From an uncultured Bacilli bacterium (lineage in GTDB: Bacteria; Bacillota_I; Bacilli_A; RF39; UBA660), in NCBI GenBank assembly GCA_944363595.1, contig CALVUN010000021.1, forward strand, positions 1 to 32,779: a stretch of DNA of 32,779 nt. Direction: 5' to 3'. The notes beneath the pieces were generated by a model. That model saw only the letters and a program-made list of their open reading frames with translations, had not been told where the DNA came from and searched no databases. The translations under genes and the position numbers were made by a program. Of this stretch, positions 25,490-32,779 are shown piece by piece (the first letter of the stretch is position 1; each line of letters begins with the position of its first letter).

Positions 25490-25530
25490 AAAAGAAAATT
25501 ATTGAATTTTTAATAGTTTTCTTTTCTTTT
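25490..25530 (+). terminator. hpf terminator
   Basis: A 14-bp stem (25490-25503 with 25512-25525, one G-U pair) with an 8-nt loop and further T-rich sequence, 6 nt after the stop. Confidence 0.85.
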
Positions 25531-25584
25531 ATCTATAGATATTATATAATATTTATAGATGTTTTTTTTGAGAGGATGGTTTTA

Positions 25585-26343
25585 GTGATTAAAGTTAATA
25601 ATTTGAAAAAGAAATTTATTAAACAAATGAATAAAAAAGAGAAAAAAGAGTTTTATGCAGTTAATGGTGTTTCTTTTGAGGCTCATGAAGGAGAAATTGT
25701 GGGTATTTTAGGCCCTAATGGTGCTGGTAAGACTACTTTACTTAGAATGATCGCGGGTATTATGATACCTACATCAGGTGAAGTTATGTTTGATGATATG
25801 AATTATGTTAATGATGAGATTATGATTAAGAAGAGTTTAGCTTATCTTTCTGGTAATACGAAAATATATAATAGTATTTCTCCTTATGAGTTACTTAAGA
25901 TGTGTGCTTTATTTTATGATGTTAAAAAGGATGAAATTGATAAACGAATTAAAGAGATTGCTAAAATATTAGAAATGGATAAGTTTTTATATAATAGAAT
26001 TGGTAATTTGTCGACAGGACAGACACAAAGAGTAAATATTGCTAGGTGTTTAATTCATGATCCTAAATATTATATTTTGGATGAGGCTACAAGTGGTTTG
26101 GATATTATTTCTAGTCAGATTATTTTGAATTTTATGAAAAGTGAAAAGAAAAAGGGAAAGTGTGTTCTATATTCAACACATTATATGGAGGAAGCAGAAA
26201 ATATTTGTGATAGGGTTATTATGATTAATCATGGTAATATTATTAAAGAAGGTACACCTGATGAGATTAGAAGGGATACTAAAACAAGTAATTTAAGAGA
26301 TGCGTTTTTTGTTTTGATAGAGGGTGATACTAATGAAGAATAA
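25585..26343 (+). CDS. ABC exporter ATP-binding protein (NatA type)
   Basis: GTG 25585 is preferred, 9 nt after AGAGG; the in-frame ATG 25576 abuts that site. The product is 252 aa with Walker A GPNGAGKTT (about 40-48), Q/stabilising region, signature LSTGQTQR (about 144-151, a common NatA-type variant of LSGGQ), Walker B YYILDEATSGLD (about 162-173) and the switch His in YSTHYM (about 197). Together with the overlapping permease gene it forms an ABC-2 type exporter like NatAB (Na+ efflux) or a drug/lantibiotic exporter. The substrate cannot be fixed from sequence. TATAAT at 25545-25550 may be its -10. Confidence 0.92.
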   Translation: MIKVNNLKKKFIKQMNKKEKKEFYAVNGVSFEAHEGEIVGILGPNGAGKTTLLRMIAGIMIPTSGEVMFDDMNYVNDEIMIKKSLAYLSGNTKIYNSISPYELLKMCALFYDVKKDEIDKRIKEIAKILEMDKFLYNRIGNLSTGQTQRVNIARCLIHDPKYYILDEATSGLDIISSQIILNFMKSEKKKGKCVLYSTHYMEEAENICDRVIMINHGNIIKEGTPDEIRRDTKTSNLRDAFFVLIEGDTNEE

Positions 26344-27478
26344 TGTTTTTAATATTTTAAAGAAAGAAATTAGAGAGATATTTAGAGATAAGAAATCTTT
26401 ATCGATGATGTTAATTATTCCTATTATGATACCTATTTTAATTTTAGGTATGTCGGCATTATTTCAGAGTCAAATGAGTAAAAGTGGTAATGATTATAAT
26501 AAGATTGGTTTTGCTTATGAACTTACGGAAATGGAAAAGTCTTTAATAGATGATATGGGTATTGAAACTTCGTTTGGTAATGAAGATGAACTTAGGAAAC
26601 AACTTGATAATAGTGATATTTATTTGTATGTAACTAAAGATGATAATAATTATATTCTTAATACTAATGTTGGTAGTGAAAGTGGTAGTTATGCTATTTC
26701 ATTAATGGAGAGTTATTATGCTAATTATAAGACTTTATTACAGAGAGATGTTTTAACTAGTAATGGTGATGATGCTGATTATATTTTGAATATTATTACT
26801 TTAGATGTTAATGATTTGGGAGAAAATAATTTTTATTCTATGTATATTGTCGGCTACGCATTTTTATTTATTATGATGGCAATAACGGTATCCGCTACTT
26901 ATCCTGCAACTGATACTACAGCGGGAGAAAAGGAAAGAGGTACTTTAGAAACTTTACTTACTTTTCCAATTAAGAGTAGGGATATTATTATAGGTAAGTT
27001 ACTTGGTGTTACTATTTCTTCAATTATTACAGGGGTACTTAGTTTACTTTTGTCTTTAATATCTTTTGAAATTGCTAATAATTATTTTACTATTTATGAA
27101 ACTGCTCCTATTTCTATATCAGTGCTTAGTATTATAATGAGTATTGTGGTAATTATTGCTTATTCAATTTTTATAAGTGGACTATGTATTGCTATTGCTA
27201 GTATGTGTAAGACGTTTAAGGAAGCACAAAGTGCACTTACACCTCTTACGTTTGTTGCTTTCTTTCCTGGAATGATTGCATTTATGGTGGGAATTAAATC
27301 ATCTTTGATTTTGTCAATTATTCCTTTCTTGAATTTTTCACTTGTATTTAATGATATTAGTAATGGTATTATTAATTATATTGATATTATTTTAATGTTT
27401 GTTTCAACTGTTATTTATATTGCTATTATTATATATTGTATTATTAAGCAATATAAATCAGAAAAAGTTTTGTTTTAA
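26333..27478 (+). CDS. ABC-2 exporter permease (NatB type)
   Basis: ATG 26333 overlaps the ATPase gene by 11 nt and has AGAGGGTG upstream; GTG 26324 is less likely. The 381-aa membrane protein has an N-terminal membrane segment (about 22-44, MLIIPIMIPILILGMSALF). A large extracellular loop (about 48-180) comes next, then five or so C-terminal membrane segments. The ABC-2 marker TAGEKERGTLETLLTFPIKSRDI (about 203-225) is the coupling helix region. It would form the pore for the adjacent ATPase. Its stop merges into a bidirectional terminator. Confidence 0.9.
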   Translation: MKNNVFNILKKEIREIFRDKKSLSMMLIIPIMIPILILGMSALFQSQMSKSGNDYNKIGFAYELTEMEKSLIDDMGIETSFGNEDELRKQLDNSDIYLYVTKDDNNYILNTNVGSESGSYAISLMESYYANYKTLLQRDVLTSNGDDADYILNIITLDVNDLGENNFYSMYIVGYAFLFIMMAITVSATYPATDTTAGEKERGTLETLLTFPIKSRDIIIGKLLGVTISSIITGVLSLLLSLISFEIANNYFTIYETAPISISVLSIIMSIVVIIAYSIFISGLCIAIASMCKTFKEAQSALTPLTFVAFFPGMIAFMVGIKSSLILSIIPFLNFSLVFNDISNGIINYIDIILMFVSTVIYIAIIIYCIIKQYKSEKVLF

Positions 27479-27516
27479 AAAAAGTAGATTACAACTTTTC
27501 GTTTTATCTACTTTTT
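27479..27516. terminator. Bidirectional terminator, exporter / dacA
   Basis: AAAAAGTAGAT (27479-27489) pairs with ATCTACTTTTT (27506-27516), serving the convergent permease and dacA genes. Confidence 0.85.
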
Positions 27517-28727
27517 CTTTTTCTTTTTTTCTTTTTTATTATTAAGATGAATATAATTATTAATATGATAATTGCTCCAATTATATAGGATATATTTTCA
27601 GTAATTAGAGATAGGATAGATAATGATAATGTACCATTATAAATGATTGGTATGGTTGTTAAGTCTTCATTATCTAAAGTAATTGTAAGTGAACCAACTT
27701 GTCCTTGTTTGGTAAATGGGGTTATGGTTTTTAAACCATCATAATTATATTCTAAATTTTCTTTGGTAATATTATTTTTTACATAGATGGATGTTGTTTC
27801 TGCCTGTTGATAATTATATTTTTTTTCTTTACTATATTTGGTATTTAAAGAAATAATGCTTTGATTTTCATCTAAAAGGTTTAAATAGTAATAGTTATCG
27901 GTATAGTAGTTATATAGATTAATTGCATCAATAAAGTGGTATGGATATCTTGTTTCATATGGTGCATTTGTTGTTACTAAGAGAAATTCTGTGTTATCAT
28001 TTTTGGCAATAGTAGCAAGGCAAAAACCGGCAATATCAGTGAATCCTGTTTTACTTCCATATATGTATTTATTATCTAAATTGTAATTATGAGTGTTAGT
28101 ATAGAGTGTACTTTTTAGGTTAATATTATTGCTTGTGGTATATTCTTGGGTAGTAAATATAGTTTTAAATGTTTGGTTTTTTAAGGCATATTTTAAAATT
28201 GTACTGACATCGCGAACGGTAGAGTAATTGTTTTCATCATCTAATCCGGTTGGATCGGAGAAATGAGTATTTTTTAATTCTAATTTTTGAGCTTTATCAT
28301 TCATTAACTTGACAAAATTTTCGTTATTACCTGCGATGTAATAGGCTAGGGTTTGAGTTGCGTCTGCTCCTGATGGGAGGAGAGCTGCATATAATAAGTC
28401 TTCATATGTTACTTTATCATTTAATTTAAAACCCGCGACTGAGGCATTGGCTTCTTTTAGTCCTGCTAATCCTTGTTCGGGAATTGTTATTGTTTCTTTA
28501 ATGTCGTCGATGTTTTCAATGGCTACAATGGTTGTCATTATTTTGGTAAGACTGGCTATTGCTACTTGTTCATCAGGATTTTGTTCATAGAGTATTTCAT
28601 TAGTTGTCATATTATATAAAATAGCATTTTGTGAATATAATTTGGGAATATCGGGGTCTTTTTCTTTAGCACTTACTTGAATTGGTAGTAATAATATTAT
28701 TAAAAATATGTATTTTATATATTTCAT
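27504..28727 (-). CDS. dacA: D-alanyl-D-alanine carboxypeptidase (DacA/PBP5-like)
   Basis: A 407-aa serine peptidase trimming the terminal D-Ala of peptidoglycan stem peptides, at the outer face of the membrane. Signal peptide about 1-20. The SxxK motif is SLTK (59-62), the second motif is SGA in LLPSGADA (where SGN is usual) and the third is KTG in YGSKTGFTD. A C-terminal beta domain follows. A membrane segment (about 374-396) with a final KKKKRKRKSR tail replaces the usual amphipathic anchor. GAGGTG precedes the ATG. It shows that the organism has a wall. Confidence 0.93.
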   Translation of the reverse strand: MKYIKYIFLIILLLPIQVSAKEKDPDIPKLYSQNAILYNMTTNEILYEQNPDEQVAIASLTKIMTTIVAIENIDDIKETITIPEQGLAGLKEANASVAGFKLNDKVTYEDLLYAALLPSGADATQTLAYYIAGNNENFVKLMNDKAQKLELKNTHFSDPTGLDDENNYSTVRDVSTILKYALKNQTFKTIFTTQEYTTSNNINLKSTLYTNTHNYNLDNKYIYGSKTGFTDIAGFCLATIAKNDNTEFLLVTTNAPYETRYPYHFIDAINLYNYYTDNYYYLNLLDENQSIISLNTKYSKEKKYNYQQAETTSIYVKNNITKENLEYNYDGLKTITPFTKQGQVGSLTITLDNEDLTTIPIIYNGTLSLSILSLITENISYIIGAIIILIIIFILIIKKKKRKRKSR

Positions 28728-28756
28728 GTTACACCTCTTTTATTTCTTATAATAAA

Positions 28757-28785
28757 ATTATAGAGATAAAGTTTTTAATTGTCAA
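28757..28785 (-). promoter_or_regulatory. dacA promoter
   Basis: On the - strand, consensus TTGACA (28785-28780), a 17-nt spacer and TATAAT (28762-28757). Confidence 0.93.
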
Positions 28786-28870
28786 CCTAATAAATATGGG
28801 TGTCAATTATTTTAAAAGTTTTACTTTAATTTTAAAGTTTGTTGTTAAGTGAAATTTAGTTTTAGAAAGC

Positions 28871-28926
28871 AAAAAAACTAGTCTTTTTTTTTAAGAATTT
28901 ACATACTTAAAATTATCTAGTTTTTT
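28871..28926. terminator. Nested inverted repeat, likely bidirectional terminator
   Basis: AAAAAACTAG and CTAGTTTTTT are the outer arms, with TTTTTAAG / CTTAAAA inside. It lies downstream of the decayed 41-codon ORF on the - strand and ahead of the dacA promoter. Confidence 0.65.
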
Positions 28927-29035
28927 CATCCTTTTTACTATATTTTTTTATAAAATCTTTAAGTCTTTATCTTTTTAAAATATCATAGCCGTTACTTTTA
29001 AATTTATCCCATATACTTCTTAGTATCTTTCTAAC
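28913..29035 (-). pseudogene. Decayed 41-codon ORF downstream of an attenuator
   Basis: On the - strand, after AGGAGG (29046-29041), a frame reads VRKILRSIWDKFKSNGYDI to an in-frame TAA (28969-28967), then continues RLKDFIKKYSKKDEKTR to a second TAA. No start codon is in place (GTT stands where one is expected). It looks like a small helical protein that has lost its start and gained a stop. No family recognised. Confidence 0.35.
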
Positions 29036-29052
29036 ACCACCCTCCTACAAAA

Positions 29053-29079
29053 AAGAGAGTGAAAACCACTCACTCTCTT
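29053..29079 (-). terminator. Attenuator-like terminator containing the leader ORF stop
   Basis: A 10-bp stem (29053-29062 with 29070-29079), 7-nt loop and a T-run on the - strand side. The TGA of the 16-codon ORF (29072-29070) lies in the ascending stem, so translating ribosomes could influence termination. Confidence 0.8.
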
Positions 29080-29120
29080 GAAAGTAAATCTAAATATAAG
29101 TAATACGAAATATTCGCCAT
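29070..29120 (-). CDS. 16-aa leader-peptide-like ORF
   Basis: ATG 29120 to TGA, encoding MANISYYLYLDLLSRE, with GTGAGG 7 nt upstream. A TATAAT (29164-29159) lies ahead, though with no clear -35. Its stop is inside a terminator stem and a ribosome site for a further ORF follows, the classic layout of transcription attenuation. I do not recognise the peptide. Confidence 0.45.
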   Translation of the reverse strand: MANISYYLYLDLLSRE

Positions 29121-29200
29121 ATAATCGCCTCACAATTAAATTTATTGGTATATATGTTATTATAATTTAAAATTTATGTAATAGTTTTTAATTAAAAAAC

Positions 29201-29269
29201 AAAAAAAATGCCTAAGGGGCAGCGTACTTAACATACGCTTAGCTTTTAGCTACCTACCTCAGGTCTTGT
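29201..29269 (-). ncRNA. Compact structured small RNA downstream of DUF3800
   Basis: Predicted from its own promoter (29276-29304) to a T8 run (29208-29201), about 69 nt. Pairings seen: P1 CCTGAGG (29263-29257) with CCTTAGG (29217-29211), one G-U; P2 TAGC/GCTA (29252-29240); P3 AGCGTA/TACGCT (29239-29221). P2 and P3 abut inside P1, giving a three-way junction. The 3' strand of P1 is followed at once by the T-run, so the RNA contains its own terminator. It carries no ORF. Structured RNAs linked to DUF3800 genes have been described (DUF3800 motifs in Rfam, from memory). Whether this is one of those classes is not known. Confidence 0.7.
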
Positions 29270-29275
29270 AAGAAC

Positions 29276-29304
29276 ATTTTAACACAAGCCATGGCAAATG
29301 TCAA
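29276..29304 (-). promoter_or_regulatory. Near-consensus promoter of the small RNA
   Basis: TTGACA (29304-29299), a 17-nt spacer and TAAAAT (29281-29276), predicting a start at A29269. The -35 overlaps the TGA stop of the DUF3800 gene. A GCCATGGC palindrome sits in the spacer. Confidence 0.85.
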
Positions 29305-30008
29305 TTGTTCTCATTAATATTATATTCAATTTTTTCAATTCTACCCTTAATTTTTCTACCAGGAAATAAACTAACTCTAAAATTCTTTCCCTTTAAGCTA
29401 GGCAATACTCTTTCTACAATTTTTCTATTCTTATATGAATTATAAAATGTATTAACAATTAAATCAGCTAATTGTATTCCATAATTAAACGCCGAATCGT
29501 AGTAAGTTACTTTAAAATCAAAATTACTTAAACAAAACTCTGTTTTTAAATATGTTTCTAGGTTATTTAAATCTCCAACCCTAATATTTCTATTATCTAT
29601 ACTTATTATAAACTCAATATTTTCGCTTATCTGATTTAAATTCATTAACGAAATAATACAATCTTTAAAAATTAATTTAACTGCATAGTTAAAAAATATA
29701 TTAGATTCAACAACTTCTTTTCTCATTTGATTCTTATCAAATACTTTTACTGTTCCATAAAAAGTATCTATATCTTGAATTTCATTAAAAATATTTATTT
29801 TTTCGTCATCACTCATATCATAAGATTTTATTTCTTTATCTAATGAAATACTTTTTTCTTCTTTCATTTTTTTATTAATCTTTTTATACTTTGAAGTGAC
29901 TTTATTTTTATCTTTTGCAAAAGTAAAATATCCGCCTACTGCAAAATATTTTGTAGGACTATTTTTATGTATTGATCCGCTTTCATCTAAATAAACAAAT
30001 ATCTTCAT
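29301..30008 (-). CDS. DUF3800 protein (RNase H-like fold), intact
   Basis: A 235-aa DUF3800 protein. The family is predicted to have an RNase H-like nuclease fold, is common on mobile elements and is often near small structured RNAs. Seen here: FVYLDESGSI (about 4-13, first acidic residues), KYFAVGGYF, FIISIDNRN (about 148-156, second Asp), DSAFNYGIQLADLIVNTFY (about 182-200, last Asp) and a basic C-terminus (FPGRKIKGRIEK). AAGGATG lies 7 nt before the ATG. Unlike its neighbours in the element it has no frameshift or stop. A structured RNA is transcribed from a promoter overlapping its stop codon. Its biochemical role is unproven. Confidence 0.88.
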   Translation of the reverse strand: MKIFVYLDESGSIHKNSPTKYFAVGGYFTFAKDKNKVTSKYKKINKKMKEEKSISLDKEIKSYDMSDDEKINIFNEIQDIDTFYGTVKVFDKNQMRKEVVESNIFFNYAVKLIFKDCIISLMNLNQISENIEFIISIDNRNIRVGDLNNLETYLKTEFCLSNFDFKVTYYDSAFNYGIQLADLIVNTFYNSYKNRKIVERVLPSLKGKNFRVSLFPGRKIKGRIEKIEYNINENN

Positions 30009-30053
30009 GTTTTCACATCCTTACATTTTGTAAACAACTCTATTATAAACGAT

Positions 30054-30665
30054 TTAAGCAGCAGTTTGACCTGTAATAGCATAGTGAAACTTATTTTGAA
30101 TGGTTTTATAAAAAGTTACTGCTGTATCACTATTTTTATCGTAATCTATAGAACACTCTGCAAATATGTCCGTAATTTTTTGATAGAACATTCTTTCACT
30201 TGTACGAATTAATTTAATTCTTTCAAGTAATCTTTTGAAATATTCTTGATCAGACTTTTTAGCTTTCATAAGTCTTTCATCATTTAAAGAAAATCCTTGT
30301 ACCATATAATCTTTAATTATTTTATTTGCCCAAGTTCTAAATTTAATTGCTTTTTTAGAATTTACTCTAAATCCTATAGAAATAATCATATCAAGATTAT
30401 AATATTTTGTATTATAGGTTTGTTTACCATCATTACCCATATGTGCAATTTTTGCACATGTGCTATTTTTATCTAATTCTTCATCTTTATAAATATTATT
30501 GATATGCCTAACAATTCCGGTTCTATCTATACTAAATAAAGTTGTTAATGCTTTGGCATTTAATCATACATCTTCATTTTTAAGTAATACTTCAACCTTT
30601 ACATTACCATCTTCATCATTATAAAATAAAATATTTTTTTCATTTCCTATTAATTTATCATTCAT
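30054..30665 (-). pseudogene. rhuM: RhuM-family protein, interrupted and truncated (copy 1)
   Basis: The gene starts at ATG 30665 with AGGAGGTG upstream and reads MNDKLIGNEKNILFYNDEDG and onward to LLKNEDV. An in-frame TGA (30566-30564) stands where the family has Trp (V-W-L-x-x-K), followed by LNAKALTTLFSIDRTGIVRHI, which is the helix-turn-helix-like region. The frame continues through GFRVNSKKAIKFRTWANKIIKDY to GQTAA and a TAA at 30054, where the family usually has Glu (TAAEIVYNRV). IVYNRV is still readable after it, and the rest of the C-terminal domain is deleted. It is dead or makes only a 128-aa internal product. RhuM's function is unclear. Confidence 0.8.
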
Positions 30666-30710
30666 TTTTGCACCTCCTTAGGATTAATTCATTAAAAATT
30701 TGTTAATTAT

Positions 30711-30739
30711 ATTATACTATTTTAAAACTTATTTCACAA
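30711..30739 (-). promoter_or_regulatory. Promoter of RhuM copy 1
   Basis: On the - strand, TTGTGA (30739-30734), a 17-nt spacer and TATAAT (30716-30711). Confidence 0.75.
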
Positions 30740-30753
30740 CGAATCTAATAAAA

Positions 30754-31988
30754 TTAATCCATAATTTTTATATCAATTTCTTTCTCAATAAATTCACAAA
30801 CTGTTTTTAAATTATCAATACTACTAATTATATAATAATTCTCTGTTGTTTCTATTTTGCTATGTCCTAGTATTCTTGAAATATCTTTTATTTCAATTCC
30901 ACTTCTTAATGCTTTAGTTGCAAAACTACCTCTTAAATCATAAAATCTACATTTTATATCTAACTCGCAATGAATTATTTTAAATGAATATCTAATCACA
31001 TCCGTTCCTGAATATGTTCCATCATTTCTTGTAAATACCATTTCAATTTTGTTACGTTTAGAATTATTTTCTATAATCTTATATTCTACTAACTTACCAT
31101 ATTTATTCTTTATTTCTTCTAAAATATATCGCTTATAATTTTTGCCATATTTTTTCTTATATTTGTTTTGCATTTTTTTATAATCTGACAATGCTGAATA
31201 TAAAGTATCACAAATATAAACTTCTCTTTGACTATCTACTGTTTTAGTTGTCCCTAGATACCATCTGCCATTTTCTTCTTTATCTTTTGCATAAACAATT
31301 TTGCTTATTTTAATAATTCTATTATTAAAATCTATATCATCCCAAGTCAATGCAAAAACTTCTCCTGTTCTCATCCCTGTATAACAAGCAGCGAGAAAAG
31401 CACATATAAATACTTTATTATTTTTAAATCTATTTAGGATTATTTTTATTTCTTCATTAGTATAGATGTGACCTTCTTCGTTTTTTTTTTAAATTCAAAT
31501 GATAATACTCTAGGTATTTTTAAATCACTTGCAGGATTATTTTTTATAAATCCAAAATAATATGTTACATCTCTTAATGAACTCTTGATAACTTTTTGAT
31601 AATTTCTTAATGCTTCTTTTGTAGTTGATGTTTGATATAATTTTAATAATGCCTGATTAAGAATAAAAGGTGTCAATTTAGATAATTTGTAACAACCCAA
31701 TTCTTCCTTTATCTTATCAAACGATTCTTTATATCTTTTAGATGTTGAATACTTATAATTTATTTCAAAATACTCTTTCATCCAATAATCTAAATAATCA
31801 GAATATAACATATTACATTCTGTAGTACTTTCACCATTAATAAATTCATCATATGCTTTTTGCCCAGCAACAAATGCTTCATTTTTAGTTCTAAAACCAC
31901 ATTTTGTTATTTGCTTTTTTTTACCATTGACTTTTCCAGCCTCAAAACAATATTGATATACTTTTCCTCTTTTTCTTATACTAATCAT
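30754..31988 (-). pseudogene. int: Tyrosine recombinase (integrase) split by a frameshift at an A10 run
   Basis: One integrase gene read in two frames. The N-terminal part (31988-31446, 180 codons) has the arm-binding domain (SIRKRGKVYQYCFEAGK) and the SAM-like core-binding domain. At ten T on the + strand (31481-31490) the frame is lost. With one extra A the protein would continue KKKNEEGHIYTNEEIK and on to CYTGMRTGEVFALTW. The C-terminal part (to 30754) carries the catalytic Arg of GMRTGE, the box FYDLRGSFATKAL (Arg kept, Tyr in place of His, as in a known Bacillota subgroup), GHSKIETTENYY with His and the Tyr nucleophile. AAGGAGAG precedes ATG 31988. It could be a mutation, phase switching or programmed slippage. 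Confidence 0.85.
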
Positions 31989-32021
31989 TGTATCTCTCCT
32001 TATCTATGATTTACATACAAA

Positions 32022-32052
32022 AATAGAGTATATCTATCTGATATACTCTATT
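32022..32052 (-). terminator. Terminator of RhuM copy 2
   Basis: Perfect 13-bp stem AATAGAGTATATC (32022-32034) / GATATACTCTATT (32040-32052), with T5 following on the - strand. It separates RhuM copy 2 from the integrase. Confidence 0.9.
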
Positions 32053-32098
32053 CACTCTTTACTTTATCATCTATTTTATTACTTATTTCTTTTAAAGT

Positions 32099-32779
32099 TT
32101 AAAAATATGCTTTTTCCACAGGACTTATCGTTTTTACTTGATATTTTTTATATTCATTTTTTGCTTTTTCTATCGCTATTTTATGACTAACTGTACCTGA
32201 TCCAACAAGTATTTTTTCACCAGTACTAGAAAGGATTGTATCTAATTGCCTAATATAATCTTCCATATACATTGGCTTATGCCTAATAGCCTGTATTTCT
32301 GCAAAATCAAAATATCCTGATACTAAATTATTTAAAACTTTTAGTTCTTCTTCTGTTAAATAATTTTTTGCAATTACAACGTCTTGTAACACAGGGATTT
32401 CTCCTTTAAATGTTGTCAATCACATAAAAAGTTTTTCAGCATTAGCTCTTTCATAGATTACTTCTGAAGCAGTATGTCCGTGTACTGCATAATGCAATTT
32501 ATTCTGTACAATTTTAAAAAACTCAATTGACTTACTATCTTTCGGATCATAGTCTACCGCAGTTGCATATAAATCAAGAACTTGTCTATATAATACTTTT
32601 TCAGATGATCTTATATCTTTAATTCTAGCAAGTAATTCCTTCCAATAATTACCCCCACCATTTCCTTTAAGTCTTTCATCATCCATAGTAAAACCTTTAA
32701 TCATATACTCTTTTAATCTTTCGGTTGCCCATTTTCTAAAATTAGTAGCAATTTTAGATTTTATTCTATACCCTAAAGA
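32099..32779 (-). pseudogene. rhuM: RhuM-family protein with one in-frame TGA, 5' end outside the window (copy 2)
   Basis: The frame is open from the window edge (SLGYRIKSKIATNFRKWATE, then the GFTMDDERLKGNGGG loop and HYAVHGHTASEVIYERANAEKLFM) to a TGA at 32422-32420. It continues in the same frame as LTTFKGEIPVLQDVVIAKNYL, SGYFDFAEIQAIRHKPMYM and KISH-like TVSHKIAIEKAKNEYKKY to 32099. The family reads M-G-L-T at the stop, so GGA (Gly) has become TGA. Apart from this single change the C-terminal domain is complete. The N-terminal ~90 residues lie beyond the window. It is homologous to copy 1 at 30054-30665. Confidence 0.8.

Noticed and set aside
29201..29269. The small RNA as SRP RNA, 6S RNA or tmRNA
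   Set aside because: None of the conserved motifs of these RNAs is present, and about 69 nt is too short for them.
30754..31988. Integrase annotated as two separate genes
   Set aside because: The second half has no start or ribosome site near its first Met, and the sequence between the halves is readable as continuous integrase after one frameshift at the A10 run.
30054..32779. TGA read as Trp (code 4) in the element
   Set aside because: In copy 2 the TGA replaces a Gly codon, Trp is TGG elsewhere in the element, and TGA ends the intact DUF3800 gene and nrnA.

Overview
The window is strongly AT-rich bacterial DNA with short gaps, many small overlapping genes and terminators that run into stop codons. 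Trp is written TGG, and TGA works as a stop (for example in nrnA and in the intact DUF3800 gene), so this is code 11. A ClpC-type chaperone, PpaC/AckA/NrnA metabolism, long-form HPF, a D,D-carboxypeptidase and Gram-positive surface proteins together suggest a low-GC member of Bacillota/Mycoplasmatota that has kept peptidoglycan, such as an uncultured gut RF39/Erysipelotrichia-like lineage. The taxon is inference; no rRNA is present.

Layout. 210-3754: four tightly coupled + strand genes I do not recognise (489, 71, 524 and 94 aa), followed by clpC (3858-6170). 6212-8383: two diverged tandem copies of a DinJ/YafQ (RelB/RelE-type) toxin-antitoxin module on the - strand, each with the same flanking sequences and promoter, separated by a non-coding stretch with several hairpins. 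8640-12614: a nitroreductase, then - strand genes for an SGNH-hydrolase-like protein with a degenerate active site, a phosphodiester-glycosidase (NAGPA) surface protein and a two-repeat surface protein. 12780-16812: manganese pyrophosphatase with CBS and DRTGG domains, acetate kinase, an NrnA-like DHH phosphoesterase and tRNA-Thr(CGT).

16813-20160 is an accessory patch beside the tRNA: a broken AlbA_2 fragment, two intact unknown genes and a broken DUF3800 gene fused to another broken ORF. 20161-27478 returns to chromosomal genes: a transglutaminase-like/GNAT fusion, a secreted or anchored nuclease, DedA, two surface or membrane proteins, HPF and an ABC exporter (NatAB type). dacA (27504-28727) is on the - strand with a textbook promoter.

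28860-32779 (to the window end) is a decaying integrative element on the - strand. Its tyrosine recombinase is split by a frameshift at an A10 run. Its two RhuM-family genes carry in-frame stops. In contrast, its DUF3800 gene is intact. A near-consensus promoter (TTGACA, 17 nt, TAAAAT) overlaps the DUF3800 stop codon and drives a compact structured RNA of about 69 nt that ends in its own T-run. This DUF3800 and small-RNA pair is the most interesting candidate system in the window. Further downstream on the same strand are a 16-codon leader-like ORF whose stop lies in an attenuator-like terminator and a decayed 41-codon ORF.
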